A DNA stretch of 64,000 bases from Actinomyces sp. AC-20-1 (GTDB lineage Bacteria > Actinomycetota > Actinomycetes > Actinomycetales > Actinomycetaceae): the NCBI RefSeq assembly GCF_023369555.1, contig NZ_JACJVC010000005.1, forward strand, positions 1 to 64,000, read 5' to 3'. The notes below the pieces were generated by a model, which saw only the letters and a program-made list of their open reading frames with translations, did no database searches and was not told where the DNA came from. Both the position numbers and the translations under genes were made by a program. Shown piece after piece: positions 61,658 to 64,000 of the stretch (positions within the stretch are counted from its first letter, which is position 1; each line of letters opens with the position of its first letter).

Positions 61658-63428
61658 TCAGAGCACCGAGGGGTGAGCCTCGAGGTCGACGAGCGGCAGC
61701 AGCAGGGTGCTGGGGTGCTCGGCGTCGTGCAGGACGCGCATCTCGACGCCCCGGCCGCCGTCGGGGTCGCAGACGGCGTAGCGCGGCCAGGAGGAGACCG
61801 CCAGGTTGAGGCGCAGGCGGTGGCCCGCGCTCACGTGCAAGCCCGTGGCCCACATGTCGACCTCGACCGGCTCGCCGGGGGTGAGCGGGTCGCGGCGGTC
61901 GAGGCCGTGGCGGCCCGACAGCCGCAGCACGCCGTCGGTCAGCAGGGTGCTCGTGCCGTCCTCCATGACCTCGGTGAGGCTCGCGTGCAGGTGCGCGTCG
62001 GTGGCCCGCGCCGCCACCCAGGCGCGCAGGCGCACCGGGCCGAGGATCGTCACCGGCTCGGTGAGCACCGGGCTCGTGAAGGACACGACCTCCTCGCGGG
62101 CCTCGACGGCGCGCTGGTCGTGCGGGCCGGCGGCCTCGGGCGGGCCCATGAGCACCTGCCCGCCGTCCGTGGGCACCGGGTCCCGGGGGTCGTGGACCCA
62201 GGCCGTGGACCCGGCGCCCACGGCCTCGTCCCCCAGCGCGGCCCTCCAGACGTCGAGCGTGAGGGTGGCGAGGCCCGCGTCGCGGGTCGAGCCGTGGGGG
62301 AAGGAGCGGCTCGCTGTGCGCCAGCTCGGGGTGCTCGGCGTGGAAGCGGTCGATGAGCCCCGGTGCCAGACCCGCCTCAGTGAGCAGGTCGCGGGCGCTG
62401 CGCCCACCGATCTCGTCGGCCAGGAGGGTGCCGAGCCCCGTCATCTCGTGACGCACCCCGCCGGCCAGCAGGGGCAGGTCCGCGCCGTGCCCGCGGCGCA
62501 CGGCCTCGAAGGTCGGCGCGGTGATGACCTCGCCGTCCACCACCGGCACGAAGGTCCGCGACATCGTCTCGGGCGGGCGGGTGAAGCGGGACAGGTCGAG
62601 CGAGATGTCGAAGAGCGGGAGCTCGCGGCCGAGGGCCGCCGCGGTGTCGAGCACCTGCTCCTCGGTGAGCGAGCGCCAGCCCGCCAGCGTCGGGGCGATG
62701 CCGGCGATCTCGGCGCCGCGCTCGGCGATGGCGCGGGCGTCGGCGACCGTGGCCGCCGTCGTCCCGCCCGACTCGCAGATGAGGCCGTGGACGAGCCCCG
62801 CCGCCCGTGGGCACGCCAGGAGCGCCATGACCGAGGCTCCGCCGGCGCTCTGGCCCGTCACCGTCACCCGGCCCGGGTCCCCACCGAAGGCGGCGATGTT
62901 GTCGCGCACCCACTCCAGGGCCGTCACCTGGTCGAGGGTGCCGCGGTTGAAGGGTGCGCCGTCGTAGTAGGGGCTGTTCTGGCTGCCGGCGCAGAAACCG
63001 CCTCCGTGGACCCACACGAGCACCGGCAGGGGCGCCTGCGGCCCCTCGGGGGTGCCCGGGTCCCCGGGCGCGGGGGTGAAGACGTTGAGGTTGAGGACCC
63101 CCTGACCGGGCACGCTCGGCTCGGGGACCGCCGTCGTCTCACCGAAGGGGCGCCGCTGCGGGGTGGGGCCGGGGACGACGGCGTCGCGCACCCCCTCCCA
63201 CGCGGCCCGGCGCACGGGGGCGAGCAGACGCAGGTCCCCGACCGGGTCCTCGGCGTAGGGGATGCCGTAGAAGGCGGCCGAGCGGGGGTGGGCCCCCGCC
63301 CTGCCGGCGGCGGAGGGGACCTCGCGCCAGAGGCCGCGCACGGCCCCGGCCGGGGCGGCGACGACGGGCCCCTCCTCGCCGGTGGGGACGGCGACGGGGG
63401 TGGAGGCGACGTGCTGCGGGGTGCTCAC
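61658..63428 (-). pseudogene. Chimera: carboxylesterase type B N-terminus with out-of-frame PepX_C domain
   Basis: From GTG 63428 the frame encodes about 370 residues of a type B carboxylesterase: FYGIPYAEDPVGDLRLLAP, VWVHGGGFCAGS and the nucleophile elbow TGQSAGGASV, ending at HPELAHSE near 62312. Another frame then encodes a complete C-terminal domain of the CocE/NonD (PepX_C) type (VHDPRDPVPTDGGQVLMGPP, LTEPVTILGPVRLRAWVA) from about 62300 to the stop at 61658. The esterase lacks its catalytic Glu/His region and the CocE-like protein lacks its hydrolase domain. A deletion that fused two neighbours out of frame is the simplest account. The start overlaps the MFS stop codon by 4 nt. Confidence 0.65.
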
Positions 63429-64000
63429 TTGACCTTCTTCACCGGGACGATGGCCAGGGCCGCGACGACCATGCAGATGAAGGCGGCGATGTAGATGGCG
63501 CGGTAGCCGGCGGGGCCGACGATCTGGGCGACGATGACGCCGGCGAGCACCGGGGCGAGGGTCTGGCCGATGTTGGTGGCGACGTTGGCGACGCCGAGGT
63601 CGCGCCCGGCGGCCTCCTTGTCCGGCAGGACGTCGATGAACAGGGCCTGGTCCACCGTCATGAAGGCGCCGAGGGCGAAGCCGTTGAGGGTGGTCTGGAT
63701 GAACAGCGAGGGCAGCGTGGGCCAGAGGATCGGCAGCATGAGGAGGGCCATCGTGGCGACGGTGGAGCCGATGACGAAGACCTTGCGCCTGCCGATGCGG
63801 TCGGACAGCTTGCCCGAGACGATCATCGAGATGAGCATGCCGGGCAGGGAGCACATGCTCAGCAGCGTGGCGTAGGTGTTGGCCTCGGCCTGCGTGAGCG
63901 CGGGCTGGACGTAGGACTGCAGGACGAAGAGGGAGAAGGTGGTGGTCAGCGTGGCGCCGAGCATGGAGACGAAGCGGGCCAGCCACACCCAGCGGTAGTC
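63425..64000 (-). CDS. MFS transporter, C-terminal part
   Basis: Open to the window edge; 191 residues of the C-terminal half are visible. SGKLSDRIGRRKVFVIGS is the MFS loop motif between helices 8 and 9, and about six membrane helices are present, ending VPVKKVK. The start lies outside the window. It is upstream of, and overlaps, the chimeric esterase gene. The substrate is unknown; context suggests a sugar or aromatic released by the esterase. Confidence 0.85.
   Translation of the reverse strand, partial: DYRWVWLARFVSMLGATLTTTFSLFVLQSYVQPALTQAEANTYATLLSMCSLPGMLISMIVSGKLSDRIGRRKVFVIGSTVATMALLMLPILWPTLPSLFIQTTLNGFALGAFMTVDQALFIDVLPDKEAAGRDLGVANVATNIGQTLAPVLAGVIVAQIVGPAGYRAIYIAAFICMVVAALAIVPVKKVK

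Overview
The window is very GC-rich, dense actinobacterial DNA. Lsr2, CarD, SenX3/RegX3/PhoU, a zinc-finger-free TopA with a lysine/arginine-rich tail, and many start codons with only a -10 hexamer just upstream all point to an Actinomyces-like member of the Actinomycetaceae. The genus is an inference from gene content, not a proven call.

Layout. 1-3763: end of a Tad-type pilus gene, a PH-domain membrane protein, a methyltransferase, a PAP2 phosphatase and a small membrane protein. 3764-10693: a LacI-controlled sugar ABC importer (no ATPase gene) ending in a YicI-type alpha-xylosidase, consistent with use of xylose-capped plant oligosaccharides. 10808-17803: a two-component system (minus strand), an orphan Aer-type PAS protein and topA. 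17843-25799 (all minus strand): an arginine catabolic locus with arcA, arcB, arcC, a separate glycine-amidinotransferase-like enzyme, an EamA exporter, an MHS-type MFS carrier and a TetR regulator; no ArcD antiporter is visible. 26156-37754: housekeeping genes (tmk, holB, peptidase, asparaginase, tRNA-Thr, lsr2, gpmA, phoU, senX3, regX3) with a degenerating group of PH-domain membrane proteins inside.

37755-43970 is an island of atypical composition: a broken HAAS-type membrane protein with its PadR regulator, an 89%-identical second copy of the regX3 3' end, a two-gene unit made of a secreted precursor with ten cysteines in its last 59 residues plus a MauE/DoxX redox membrane protein, and an IS inserted into another IS. 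The precursor/MauE pair is the best candidate for an undescribed system: a disulfide-rich secreted (bacteriocin-like) peptide with its own oxidative folding partner.

43978-46575: CarD, a UMF1 transporter and a DUF2218 protein. 46678-64000: a large glycan-degradation locus. A TetR regulator and four glycosidases (GH65/95-like, GH1, GH2, GH43) are read leftward. A GPH sugar symporter, a GH3 and a GH78 rhamnosidase are read rightward from a shared dyad-rich regulatory region. A chimeric esterase and an MFS carrier close the window.

Three copies of a 73-bp element made of four nested palindromic arms lie beside carbohydrate genes (3859, 10707, 48303). At least eleven genes show a -10-like hexamer 6-7 nt before the start codon, implying leaderless transcripts.
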